Shown here piece after piece: positions 26,816-35,008 of a DNA stretch of 64,000 nt. Made by a program: the position numbers and the translations under genes. The stretch is from Bacteroidetes bacterium 37-13 (lineage in GTDB: Bacteria > Bacteroidota > Bacteroidia > Chitinophagales > LD1): contig MKTC01000025.1 of assembly GCA_001897535.1 (NCBI GenBank), positions 1 through 64,000 on the forward strand, in the 5' to 3' direction. The notes below the pieces were generated by a model. That model made no database searches, was not told the DNA's origin, and saw nothing but the letters and a program-made list of their open reading frames with translations. The stretch's first letter is position 1. Every line of letters starts with the position of its first letter.

Positions 26816-28843
26816 ATGAGAAATATCCTTATACTACTTTCTGTTCTTCTATTCGTTGCAAGCTGCAAAACTAACAGCACTATCATAAAAAATGGTGAAG
26901 ATGCTTACGAAAGAAAGCTTTACAGCAATGCTGCACAACTTTTAGAAAGCGAATTTAGGGCAGAAAAAAATCCGATAAAGAAACAAGCAAAAGCAATGCT
27001 TTTAGCTTCCTCACATGAGAAAAATAATGAACCAATTAAAGCAGCAAACTGGTATAAAAAAGCTTCAGAAGAAAGTGGAAATGCCACAGCGGAAGCCTAT
27101 TTCAAATTAGGGCAAATGCTTAAAATGCAAGAGCTTTACGATAGCGCCATCGCTATGTTTAAAATGAGCAATAAAACCGGAGGCGGCTTCAATACTCGTA
27201 AAGAAATTAAAAGCAGCAGAGATGCTATAAATTGGCAATCAGATTTTACACGTACAAAAGTTTACAACCTTGAAAATATCAATTCAACATACAGCGATTT
27301 CTCTCCTGCTATTTTAAGCGGGAAATTACTTTTCACTTCCTCTCGCCCCGCAGCGGAAGGCGATGCCATAAATGGCTGGACAGGCGAAAAATTTGGAGAC
27401 CTTTTTATAGCAGGAAAAACATCTTCCGGCACATTTGCCAATCCTATTCCTTTTAGTAAAGAAACCAATACTGTTGCGTATGAAGGCACTGCAACATTTT
27501 CTGCCGATGGCAAGAATATGTTCTTTACACGTTGTCAAGCAGCTGAAAAAGCCAACCAATATTGCCATATATTTTTCTCTACTTTCGATGGTATAAGTTG
27601 GAGCGAACCACAACGATTGGAATTGTTTCCTGATAGCTTTAATGTTGGGCAACCCACCATATCAAAAAGTGGAAAATTATTAGTTGTTTCAAGTGATTAC
27701 AATGGCTTTGGAGGAAAGGATATTTTTTATTTTACCAAAAATGATACCGGCTGGAGCAAGCCCGCAAACGCAAGCGGCACCATCAATACAACTTCTGATG
27801 AAATGTTTCCATGGTTAGATGATAAAGACAATTTATACTTTGCCTCAAATGGTTTTTCGGGTATGGGCGGCTTAGATATTTTTAAAGCACAAAGAACAAA
27901 AAACGGTTGGGCATTAGCAGAAAACTTGAAAGCGCCAATCAATTCCGGTGCCGATGATTTTGGTTATATCATCGAAAAATATCGTCCACTAAACGATAAA
28001 GACACCATACTTAAAAGCGGCTATTTTGCTTCATCAAGAAAAGGCGGCAAAGGTAGCGATGACATTTACAGATTTGAAGAACTCTGGCTAAATGAATATG
28101 AAGTAAAAGGTAAAGTGCTTGCTAAGAAATTTGAGAGTCCAGAAAACCCTGAAAGTAAAGTGCTGGGATTCGAACCGCTACGGTTGGCAAAATGTATTTT
28201 AAAAACAACTCAGGGCGATTCTATTAGCCAATTTGTAACAGATACTTCCGGCACGTTTTTCTTTTCACTACAACCTAATACAAGCTATGTAATTTATGCT
28301 TCAAAGAATGATTACTTTTCAAACACAGCAAATGTTTCAACGATTGGAAAGAAAAGCCGCGATACCATTTTGATTTCGCAATATGTAGAAATTGAATTGG
28401 AGAAAATTTTCACTTCAAAAGAAATTGTAATTCCTAATATTTACTACGATTACGACAAAGCAACACTTCGCCCTGAATCAAAAATAATTCTTGATTCACT
28501 TTTCGCCTTCTTCAAAATAAATAATGCCATAAATATTGAAATTGGTTCGCATACCGACAGCCGCGGTAGCGATGAATACAACTTGAAATTATCTCAAGCT
28601 CGCGCTCAAAGTGTGGTAGATTATTTAATTGAAAAAGGTATTGATAAATCGCGCTTAGAAGCCAAAGGATATGGAGAAACTCGCCCTGTGAACGGTTGTA
28701 TAAATGGAGTAAATTGCACAGAAGAAGAACATCAAAAAAACCGAAGAACCACATTTAGAGTTACAGCAACCAATTTCTCTTTAGAATCTATTGAACCAAC
28801 CCAAATAAAAGTGGATCCCAAGCCAGAAGATGAGGAAGAGTAG
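26816..28843 (+). CDS. PorE-like lipoprotein: TPR + PD40 propeller + CarboxypepD_reg-like + OmpA C-terminal domain
   Basis: 675 aa from the ATG at 26816; the ORF-track start at 26759 lies inside the previous gene. The lipobox is LFVASC. Domains in order are TPR (~25-135), WD40/PD40-type propeller repeats (~150-420, e.g. PTISKSGKLLVVSSDYNGFGGKDIFYF, YFASNGFSGMGGLDIF, YFASSRKGGKGSDDIYRF), a regulatory-like sandwich (~430-530), and an OmpA peptidoglycan-binding domain (NIEIGSHTDSRGSDEYNLKLSQARAQSVVDYLIEKGI). This is the architecture of PorE, which links the T9SS to the cell wall. Paralogues with this architecture exist, so the name is probable, not certain. Confidence 0.85.
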   Translation: MRNILILLSVLLFVASCKTNSTIIKNGEDAYERKLYSNAAQLLESEFRAEKNPIKKQAKAMLLASSHEKNNEPIKAANWYKKASEESGNATAEAYFKLGQMLKMQELYDSAIAMFKMSNKTGGGFNTRKEIKSSRDAINWQSDFTRTKVYNLENINSTYSDFSPAILSGKLLFTSSRPAAEGDAINGWTGEKFGDLFIAGKTSSGTFANPIPFSKETNTVAYEGTATFSADGKNMFFTRCQAAEKANQYCHIFFSTFDGISWSEPQRLELFPDSFNVGQPTISKSGKLLVVSSDYNGFGGKDIFYFTKNDTGWSKPANASGTINTTSDEMFPWLDDKDNLYFASNGFSGMGGLDIFKAQRTKNGWALAENLKAPINSGADDFGYIIEKYRPLNDKDTILKSGYFASSRKGGKGSDDIYRFEELWLNEYEVKGKVLAKKFESPENPESKVLGFEPLRLAKCILKTTQGDSISQFVTDTSGTFFFSLQPNTSYVIYASKNDYFSNTANVSTIGKKSRDTILISQYVEIELEKIFTSKEIVIPNIYYDYDKATLRPESKIILDSLFAFFKINNAINIEIGSHTDSRGSDEYNLKLSQARAQSVVDYLIEKGIDKSRLEAKGYGETRPVNGCINGVNCTEEEHQKNRRTTFRVTATNFSLESIEPTQIKVDPKPEDEEE

Positions 28844-28910
28844 CTAATTTTGAAATTATATATAATTCAAGAAATCTTACCTGAAGATATTTTATGTACT
28901 AAAGTAATTT

Positions 28911-28918
28911 TACTTTTG
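28911..28918 (+). promoter_or_regulatory. Candidate -7 element before the lipoprotein pseudogene (TACTTTTG)
   Basis: TACTTTTG matches TAnnTTTG and lies 29 nt before the ATG of the broken lipoprotein gene. The promoter seems to be kept although the reading frame is lost. Confidence 0.35.
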
Positions 28919-28947
28919 CCATACACTCAATAAACAAATCAAGAACT

Positions 28948-29376
28948 ATGAAAAAAATCAATCTTCTCATAGTAGTATTCGTTTCTACATTAGTTTTATT
29001 TTCTGCATGTAAAAAAAGATGATAATGAAAACCCAGTAACAGAGCAAGGTTTTTTTATGGAGAAAATGATACTGCAACACTTACCAAAGCCGATAGCGCT
29101 TATGCAACTAATGCGTACCACACTATTATTGCAAAGAAAAACAACAGCACCGTTGTAGAAATAAATAGCACAGACCTTAAAGTAGGTACATACGCAATAA
29201 TATCATCAGAATTTAGCTTTACATATATAAAGAATGGAACACTATGAAATGCCACATCGGGAACATTAAAGATTACCAAAAATGATGGCAGCAAATTATC
29301 AGGAACTTATAATGCTTCTGCCGGAGGAACAATATATGTTATAACTGGCAAGTTCAATGATGTAGCAATTCGGTAA
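28948..29376 (+). pseudogene. Decayed small lipoprotein gene (two frameshifts and an in-frame stop)
   Basis: The ATG at 28948 opens a lipoprotein signal (MKKINLLIVVFVSTLVLFSAC) but reads into TGA after 24 codons. Removing one base from the A7 run at 29011-29017 restores DDNENPVTEQG. Adding one T to the T7 run at 29050-29056 continues as FFYGENDTATLTKADSAYATNAYHTIIAKKN. A TGA at 29245-29247 (expected TGG) then interrupts before NATSGTLKITKNDGSKLSGTYNASAGG, ending at the TAA at 29374-29376. The restored product would be about 140 aa, a typical small Bacteroidota lipoprotein. Sequencing error could explain the homopolymer shifts but less easily the TGA. Confidence 0.8.
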
Positions 29377-29600
29377 AAAAATAACGAATAACATTCGATT
29401 TAGTTACTAAAAAAGTGGTTTGTGTGCATTGTATTCAAAGCGCATAAATAATTGATTGCATCATATTAAAGTCTATCAAACGCAAATTTACGCTCATAGA
29501 TGAATGATATAAAAGCAGTGCGTTACCACAAATACAAAATCAATTTAGAGGTCATAATTTTAATTTTCCTCCGAAAATTAAAATTTATTGAATATTATAT
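29377..29600 (+). other. Intergenic region with a 13-bp perfect AT-rich hairpin
   Basis: No reading frame is supported here. The main feature is a perfect 13-bp inverted repeat at 29556-29585 (AATTTTAATTTTC-CTCC-GAAAATTAAAATT). It ends 15 nt before the helicase -7 element at 29601. It could be a terminator for the pseudogene transcript or an operator overlapping the -33 region. The rest, 29377-29555, shows nothing I can support. Confidence 0.5.
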
Positions 29601-29608
29601 TATTTTTG
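29601..29608 (+). promoter_or_regulatory. Candidate -7 element of the DEAD-box helicase gene (TATTTTTG)
   Basis: TATTTTTG matches TAnnTTTG. It implies a transcription start near 29614, and so a leader of about 200 nt before the helicase ATG. Confidence 0.45.
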
Positions 29609-29818
29609 CGCGGCTTTTTTAAAAGCTCAACACCGAAAGTGGTATGCTTAACAGCAAATAAACCCACGGAAAAATTCCCAAAGCGCACCGGGCAGCGAAG
29701 ATGAAAGCTCAGTATGCTTTGCATCTTTAGCGATAAATGTCTGAAATTTTCAGGCTTTACTATACGTGTGTTTAGTTTTAAGGGAAGCCTAATTTTTAAT
29801 TAATTTATTAAACTTTTT
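29609..29818 (+). promoter_or_regulatory. Structured 5' leader of the DEAD-box RNA helicase gene
   Basis: A ~200-nt untranslated region more GC-rich than flanking spacer. At 29698-29727, AAGATG-AAAGC pairs with GCTTT-CATCTT (11 bp with a one-base bulge, 7-nt loop). Further down are CTGAAATTTTCAG and a longer-range AGGCTT/AAGCCT pair followed by AATTTTTAATT near the start codon. A nine-codon ORF (MKAQYALHL, 29701-29730) lies within it but may be chance. Leaders of DEAD-box helicase genes often mediate cold or autoregulatory control; that role is inferred. I cannot assign it to a named RNA family. Confidence 0.5.
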
Positions 29819-31744
29819 ATGGAAAAATTTAAAGCATTAGGGCTTAGCGAAACTACGCTTAGCGCCCTAGAAAAAAAGGGTTTTGAAGAACCCACACCAA
29901 TTCAAGCGCAAACCATTCCGTTACTACTTAGCGGCCAGCGCGATATTGTGGGGCAAGCACAAACCGGAACCGGAAAAACTGCGGCTTTCGGCTTGCCACT
30001 TATTGAACTTTTAGACGACAGCAACAAAAAAGTTCAAGCGCTAATTTTAGCGCCAACACGCGAACTTGCTATTCAAGTAGCAGAAGAAATCAACTCTTTC
30101 CGCGGGGAAAAGAAACTATTTGTATTGCCTGTTTATGGCGGACAAAGCTACGATCTACAAATTCGCGGATTAAAGCGCGGAACTCAAATTGTGGTTGGAA
30201 CTCCAGGTAGAATTAGAGACCACATCGAGAAAAGGACTTTGGACTTATCGCATGTAACGCATGTAGTTTTAGATGAAGCTGATGAAATGCTAAATATGGG
30301 ATTTCAAGAGGAAGTAGAAGAAATTTTAAAATCAGTTCCGCAAGAACGCAGAATGCTGCTTTTTAGTGCAACAATGCCAAGCGCCATTTTAAAATTGGCA
30401 AAGCGCTTTATGCACGAATACGATTTAATTGAAGTTAAGAAAGAGCAACTAACTACGCCACTTACAGAACAAATTTACTTTGAAGTGAAAGACCATGAAC
30501 GTTTTGATGCTTTGTGCAGAATTATTGATGTACAACCTCAATTTTACGGTATCGTATTTTGCAGAACAAAAGTAGAAACCGATGATGTAGCACGCAGATT
30601 AGGCGATAGAGGTTATGATGCAGATCCAATACATGGCGACATTACACAAGCACAACGTGAAAAAGTATTACGTGCATTTAAAACTAAAAAAACACGCATC
30701 TTAGTGGCAACCGATGTGGCTGCTCGCGGTATTGACGTGAATGACTTAACGCACGTAGTAAACTTCCATTTACCACAAGATCCAGAAGCTTATGTTCACC
30801 GCATTGGAAGAACTGGAAGAGCAGGAAAAGAAGGCACTGCCATTACTTTTATTTCACCAAGTGAATTGCGTGGCTTATTGTTTATTCAAAAAATTGCAAA
30901 AGCAAAAATTAAGAAAGAAAAGTTGCCGAACGCAAAGCAAGTAGTGGAAACCAAAAGGGAGAAAATGAAAAGCGAATTACGTTCTTTACTAAACGAAAGC
31001 AATTTCGAAAGCTACTCTGAATTAGCAGGAGAATTGATGAACGAAGGTGCCAATGCACAAAACTTAATCGCAGCACTTTTGCAATACAGCTTTGGTGATG
31101 AACTAAAAGAAGACAACTATCGTGAGTTGCAAGAATTCAACAGCAGTGTTGATATGAAAGGTATTACACGTTTGTTTGTAGCCAAAGGTAAAATGGACGG
31201 TATGAACGCAAAATCTTTGGTTGATTTTCTATCGCACGAAAGTGGTATCGAACCATCACAAATTAAAGATGTGCAAGTACTTGAAAAATTTTCATTCATC
31301 AATGTACCATTCTTAGAAGCAGAACAACTTTTAGCTGTTTTTGAAAAGAATAAACGCAGCCATAAATCTCTAATTACAAGAGCCAAAGAAAAAGAAAATG
31401 GCGGCTTTGGCGGTGGAGGAAGACGCGAAGGTAAATTTGAAAAAAGAAGAAGCGATAAACCTGAATTTGGTAATCGAAAGAGGGAATTTGCATCGGGGAG
31501 CGATAAACCTGAATTTAGCAAGAGAAAGAGAGACTTTTCATCGGGTAGCGACAAGACTGAATTTGGCAATAGAAAAAAAGAATTTTCTTCTGCTGCTCCT
31601 GAGAAAAAAAGACGTGAAAACAAAAACGTTGATTACTTAGATAGCGCTCCTAAAAGAGAACCAAGACCAAAGAAAGAAGTTCGCAAAGAAGATAGTAAAC
31701 CAAAATCCTCTTTCTCTTTCTCTGATGATGATTTATCTTGGTAG
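29819..31744 (+). CDS. DEAD-box ATP-dependent RNA helicase with DbpA-type RNA-binding domain
   Basis: 641 aa. The helicase motifs are complete: AQTGTGKTAAFGLP (I), PTRELAIQ (Ia), TPGRI (Ib), DEAD (II), SAT (III), ARGID (V) and HRIGRTGRAG (VI). Residues ~440-515 (ITRLFVAKGKMDGMNAKSLVDFLSHESGIEPSQIKDVQVLEKFSFINVP) form a DbpA-like RNA-recognition domain. The last ~110 residues are a charged, low-complexity tail with three tandem 16-residue repeats. The overall plan is that of DeaD/CsdA, which acts in ribosome assembly and RNA decay at low temperature. It is preceded by a structured leader and followed by a strong terminator. Confidence 0.94.
   Translation: MEKFKALGLSETTLSALEKKGFEEPTPIQAQTIPLLLSGQRDIVGQAQTGTGKTAAFGLPLIELLDDSNKKVQALILAPTRELAIQVAEEINSFRGEKKLFVLPVYGGQSYDLQIRGLKRGTQIVVGTPGRIRDHIEKRTLDLSHVTHVVLDEADEMLNMGFQEEVEEILKSVPQERRMLLFSATMPSAILKLAKRFMHEYDLIEVKKEQLTTPLTEQIYFEVKDHERFDALCRIIDVQPQFYGIVFCRTKVETDDVARRLGDRGYDADPIHGDITQAQREKVLRAFKTKKTRILVATDVAARGIDVNDLTHVVNFHLPQDPEAYVHRIGRTGRAGKEGTAITFISPSELRGLLFIQKIAKAKIKKEKLPNAKQVVETKREKMKSELRSLLNESNFESYSELAGELMNEGANAQNLIAALLQYSFGDELKEDNYRELQEFNSSVDMKGITRLFVAKGKMDGMNAKSLVDFLSHESGIEPSQIKDVQVLEKFSFINVPFLEAEQLLAVFEKNKRSHKSLITRAKEKENGGFGGGGRREGKFEKRRSDKPEFGNRKREFASGSDKPEFSKRKRDFSSGSDKTEFGNRKKEFSSAAPEKKRRENKNVDYLDSAPKREPRPKKEVRKEDSKPKSSFSFSDDDLSW
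31451..31594 (+). repeat. Three tandem 48-bp repeats in the helicase C-terminal tail
   Basis: Three consecutive copies encode SDKPEFGNRKREFASG, SDKPEFSKRKRDFSSG and SDKTEFGNRKKEFSSA. The units are diverged at the DNA level but in register. They add alternating acidic and basic charge to the RNA-binding tail and offer a substrate for copy-number change by slippage. Boundaries were set by codon phase. Confidence 0.8.
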
Positions 31745-31781
31745 AATATCCTAATTGATTTAATTAGAATTATCATAAAAA

Positions 31782-31808
31782 ACGGGCTACTTTTCAGTAG
31801 CCCGTTTT
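31782..31808. terminator. Bidirectional terminator between helicase and GMC oxidoreductase genes
   Basis: ACGGGCTACT pairs perfectly with AGTAGCCCGT (10 bp, loop TTTC), with TTTTAGTTTTG on the plus side and a T6 tract on the minus side. It serves both convergent genes. Confidence 0.85.
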
Positions 31809-31815
31809 AGTTTTG

Positions 31816-33444
31816 TCATTTTAGTAACGAGTTGTCATTTTGTTCTAGCAACGTTTCTAAATTTTGCACATTGGTGTTTGGTTTTACAGGAATATTATCC
31901 ATTGCATATTCTGCAAAAGTGGTGATGGTAAGTGAAGGATTTACACCCAAATTGCAAGGCATAATGGAACCATCTAAAACATAAAAATTATCGTACCCAT
32001 GAACTCTAAAAAATTCATCTACCACACCTTCTTCTTTTGTTTTTCCCATTGGGCAACCGCCAAGAATGTGAGCTGTAGAAGCTAAGCCCATCGTGATTTC
32101 AGTAACTGCATTCATTGGCACTCCATTTACTTTTTCTGCATAGCGCATCAGCGCTTCTTGCCCTATTGGGATAAAGGTTGGCACACGTTGATTGGAGTCG
32201 TTTACCATACTTATGCTTTTGCCAAAAATTCCTTGCTTCAATTTTATACGCATGGAGTTTTCAAGCGTTTGCATAATTAAAAATATCACGCTGTTCTTTG
32301 CCGGAGCTTTAGTGAAAAGTAATTTAAAATAAGTAAGCGGATGTTTAATGATTTGCCCAATCATTTTGGCAGTTCTCACTGCCGGAGTTCCATTGCCAAC
32401 AGCTAAAGTTCCCAAGTGCATTAGCGCACCACTACCATCACCAAATTTACAAATTTCAATCTGTGTATTTTCATCGGGTGAAAACACACGAGAAATTGCC
32501 AACCCGTTATTCAGCTTCACATTTGCACCACCAACGCCACTCAGCATTTCGCTATTGGTTAAAATATTTTCTCCCAATTTGTCTGATAGATTAGCAAGCG
32601 TTTTGTGTTCATATTTTTGTTTTAAAAGTAAATCCATAGTGCCTAAAACTCCGCCACTCACTACCAAACCTTTGCTTTTAAACACTCGTTTATTTTTATT
32701 AAAAAAAGAAGTAGAGCTTTCGGTATGTATAATGTATTCTCCGTTTATATTTTCAATTTTAGTAACTATAGTTTCTGCCTCAATTTTTGCGCCAAAAGTA
32801 TTTTCTGCCAGCCATAAATAATTTTTATCTAAAGTATTTTTTGCTTCGTAGCGGCAACCTGTCATGCAGGCTGCACATTCAATGCAGCCTTTGCGCTTCG
32901 GTCCTAATCCATTAAAATATGGGTCTGTTGCTTTTTCTGTATCCCCAAAATATACACCCACACCATCTACACTTTTATAAGTGTTTTCGTAGCCCATATC
33001 TTTCGCTACGTCTTTAAGCACCAAATCTTCAGCATTATCTTTATTGTACTGCGTAGTACCAAGCATAAATTTTGCTTTTTTAAAATAAGGCTGCAACACA
33101 GTTTTCCAATCTTTAAAATGGCCCCAAATAGGATTAGTATAAAAATTTTCTTTGGGCATCATGTGCGTGTTGGCATACACTAAAGAGCCTCCGCCTACTC
33201 CTACCCCACTGAGTACAAATACTTCTTTAAAAAAAGTAAGTTTTTGAAACCCAAACCAATGAAGTAATGGTAACCATAGGTACTTTGGCAAATTCCAATC
33301 TGTTTCAGGAAAGTCAGTCGCTTTCCAACGTTTGCCCTTTTCTATTACTAAAACTGAATATCCTTTTTCTGCTAAACGCATGGCGCTCACGCTGCCTCCA
33401 AAACCGGAACCGATAACGATATAATCAAACTCTTGCTGCTGCAT
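31816..33444 (-). CDS. GMC-family FAD oxidoreductase (cholesterol oxidase-like)
   Basis: 542 aa. The N-terminal FAD motif is DYIVIGSGFGGSVSAMRLAEKGYSVLVIEKG, with VGVGGGSLVYAN in the flavin loop. The C-terminal part reads AHILGGCPMGK...VLDGSIMPCNLGVNPSLTITTFAEYAM, where GMC enzymes place the His/Asn catalytic pair. A four-cysteine cluster, CIECAACMTGC, sits near residue ~190, as in the cholesterol-oxidase-like branch, and could bind an iron-sulfur centre or form disulfides. The substrate is probably a hydrophobic alcohol or sterol-like lipid (inference). No signal peptide is seen. Confidence 0.87.
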   Translation of the reverse strand: MQQQEFDYIVIGSGFGGSVSAMRLAEKGYSVLVIEKGKRWKATDFPETDWNLPKYLWLPLLHWFGFQKLTFFKEVFVLSGVGVGGGSLVYANTHMMPKENFYTNPIWGHFKDWKTVLQPYFKKAKFMLGTTQYNKDNAEDLVLKDVAKDMGYENTYKSVDGVGVYFGDTEKATDPYFNGLGPKRKGCIECAACMTGCRYEAKNTLDKNYLWLAENTFGAKIEAETIVTKIENINGEYIIHTESSTSFFNKNKRVFKSKGLVVSGGVLGTMDLLLKQKYEHKTLANLSDKLGENILTNSEMLSGVGGANVKLNNGLAISRVFSPDENTQIEICKFGDGSGALMHLGTLAVGNGTPAVRTAKMIGQIIKHPLTYFKLLFTKAPAKNSVIFLIMQTLENSMRIKLKQGIFGKSISMVNDSNQRVPTFIPIGQEALMRYAEKVNGVPMNAVTEITMGLASTAHILGGCPMGKTKEEGVVDEFFRVHGYDNFYVLDGSIMPCNLGVNPSLTITTFAEYAMDNIPVKPNTNVQNLETLLEQNDNSLLK

Positions 33445-33559
33445 AATATCTATTTACATTCCCGTAAAGCTAACAGCAAATTATGGATATGAAACAGTTT
33501 TTAAAACAAAAATATTTTTGAATAAAAACCTACCGCACTACAGATACAAACCAAATAAA

Positions 33560-34588
33560 TTACAAAGCGCTATTTGTTTTATCATACTCGTAAACTGAAT
33601 AAACTACAGTTTCGCCAACTGCTTTTAAAGTATTTTTATCAATAGCTTTTATATCATCTTGATGTGTGTGCCAATACCAACCAAAGCCGCTTGCAGAATT
33701 TGGATCGTGATGAATAATATCAATGGTTGGAATTTTTGCAATTTCATTAATGTATTTATGATCATCTACAATTGGCTCTGTAGCTTGGTTGGAAAAATAA
33801 CTTCCGTGTCCCAATATTTTCGCATTGTTCCAAACACGATCTAAAACCCAACCTGCATAAGCAGCAGAGGTTCCCTCACGAGTGAAAATTGCACCAGGCG
33901 CACCAACCATATCTAACAAAATTCCGAAATCAGCTTTGTAATCTGGCACATGCTGGCTACGACTCCAATGCTGCGCTCCCAAACAGTATGAGTCTGGAAC
34001 ATAGCCATTATAATCTGCCGGCTGTCCATAATCTTCGCTATCTAAAAACAAAAAATCAACGCCAATATTTTCTAATTTTTGTGTGCGCATCACCCTTAAT
34101 GCTTCTAACAAAACAGCTACACCGCTTGCGCCATCATTTGCTCCGAGAATTGCTTCGTTTTTTCGCTCTTTATCTTGGTCGGCAAAAGGGCGAGTATCCC
34201 AATGCGCTGTAAGCAAAATGCGCTTTTTAGCAGTAGGATTTAATGACGCAACAATGTTTGTAGATTTAAGTACAGTGCCATCGTAGGCTGTTACTTCATA
34301 TTTTTGTACGTGATAAGTATCTGAATGCTTCTTAGCAAACTCTATAAGCCATGCGGCACAAGCTTCGTGCTCTTTTGTGTTTGGAACACGCGGGCCAAAA
34401 CTCAATTGTTTTTCAATATACGCATAAGCAGAATCGCTACTAAAAGTGGGAACAGTAATTTTAGGTTGAGGAGTTTCAATCACTGCATCTGTAGTTTCTT
34501 CTGTTTGTTTTTTTGAAAACCAATTGCATGAAGAAATAAAACAAACGGTGATAAAAACTGAAATATAAATTTTGAATTTAGATTGCAC
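33560..34588 (-). CDS. M28-family lipoprotein, glutaminyl-peptide cyclotransferase-like
   Basis: 342 aa with a lipobox at FISSC. The zinc-peptidase fold carries the glutaminyl cyclase-type metal motifs LTAHWDTRPFAD, LGANDGASGVAVLLE, LFLDSEDYG and YWHTHQDD, with IIHHDP near the C-terminus. Bacteroidota enzymes of this type convert N-terminal glutamine of exported proteins to pyroglutamate after signal peptide cleavage. Several exported proteins here would expose Gln at the mature N-terminus (e.g. SVSAQ, AASAQ). An aminopeptidase function remains possible. Confidence 0.85.
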   Translation of the reverse strand: MQSKFKIYISVFITVCFISSCNWFSKKQTEETTDAVIETPQPKITVPTFSSDSAYAYIEKQLSFGPRVPNTKEHEACAAWLIEFAKKHSDTYHVQKYEVTAYDGTVLKSTNIVASLNPTAKKRILLTAHWDTRPFADQDKERKNEAILGANDGASGVAVLLEALRVMRTQKLENIGVDFLFLDSEDYGQPADYNGYVPDSYCLGAQHWSRSQHVPDYKADFGILLDMVGAPGAIFTREGTSAAYAGWVLDRVWNNAKILGHGSYFSNQATEPIVDDHKYINEIAKIPTIDIIHHDPNSASGFGWYWHTHQDDIKAIDKNTLKAVGETVVYSVYEYDKTNSAL

Positions 34589-34642
34589 TTGTATTCTATT
34601 TTATGTTTGATGTAAAGGAATAAAAATATAGTAAACTCTATT

Positions 34643-35008
34643 TTAAATCTTTATTAAGTCTGTTAGCATTTTGTTTTTATTAGTGGTTGAAGTTAGCGTT
34701 AAGCGTATGCTATCTTTTACTGAAAACAAATAAAATTTATCTGCAATTTGGGTATCGCTTTTACAGTAAAACCACAAACTATCTTTTGCAATTTTAAAAT
34801 TGCCACTTTCGCTATTTCCAAAAATATTTGAAGTGTAATTTCCACTTTTCGTAAACTCAATAAAAGAACCATATAACAAAGTACTATCAAAAGAAACACC
34901 ATTTATTTCCATTGAATTAAGCCTCCATTTTCCCGCTAAATTTGTTTTACTATTTGTAGAGCAAGCAGCAAGAAAGAGTAAAAAAAAGATGTAAGAAATG
35001 AACCGCAT
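34643..35008 (-). CDS. Small lipoprotein, lipocalin-like (second of a pair)
   Basis: 121 aa with lipobox FLAAC. The mature part begins GKWRLNSMEINGVSFDSTLL and continues as beta strands (FIEFTKSGNYTSNIF, SGNFKIAKDSLWFYCK, FYLFSVKDSIRLTLTS). This is the pattern of Bacteroidota lipocalin-like lipoproteins. Ligand and role are unknown. The start overlaps the stop of the upstream similar lipoprotein by one base (TAATG), so they are translationally coupled. Confidence 0.7.
   Translation of the reverse strand: MRFISYIFFLLFLAACSTNSKTNLAGKWRLNSMEINGVSFDSTLLYGSFIEFTKSGNYTSNIFGNSESGNFKIAKDSLWFYCKSDTQIADKFYLFSVKDSIRLTLTSTTNKNKMLTDLIKI

Noticed and set aside
28160-28195. GGGATTCGAACCGCTACGG, which looks like a minus-strand tRNA T-arm
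   Set aside because: It lies inside the PorE-like coding frame (LGFEPLRLAK) and no acceptor, D or anticodon arm surrounds it.
29100-29294. 64-aa minus-strand ORF
   Set aside because: It is a shadow of the decayed lipoprotein gene; the plus-strand frame shows the meaningful protein.
29701-29730. Nine-codon leader peptide (MKAQYALHL) before the helicase
   Set aside because: It lies within a stable hairpin and has no attenuator logic, such as repeated regulatory codons; chance is the simpler explanation.
31117-31623. 168-aa minus-strand ORF opposite the helicase tail
   Set aside because: It overlaps the clearly coding DbpA-like domain and repeat tail; the Ser/Leu-rich sequence is a codon shadow.
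32348-32821. 157-aa plus-strand ORF opposite the GMC oxidoreductase gene
   Set aside because: It is antisense to a conserved FAD enzyme and has no recognisable domain.
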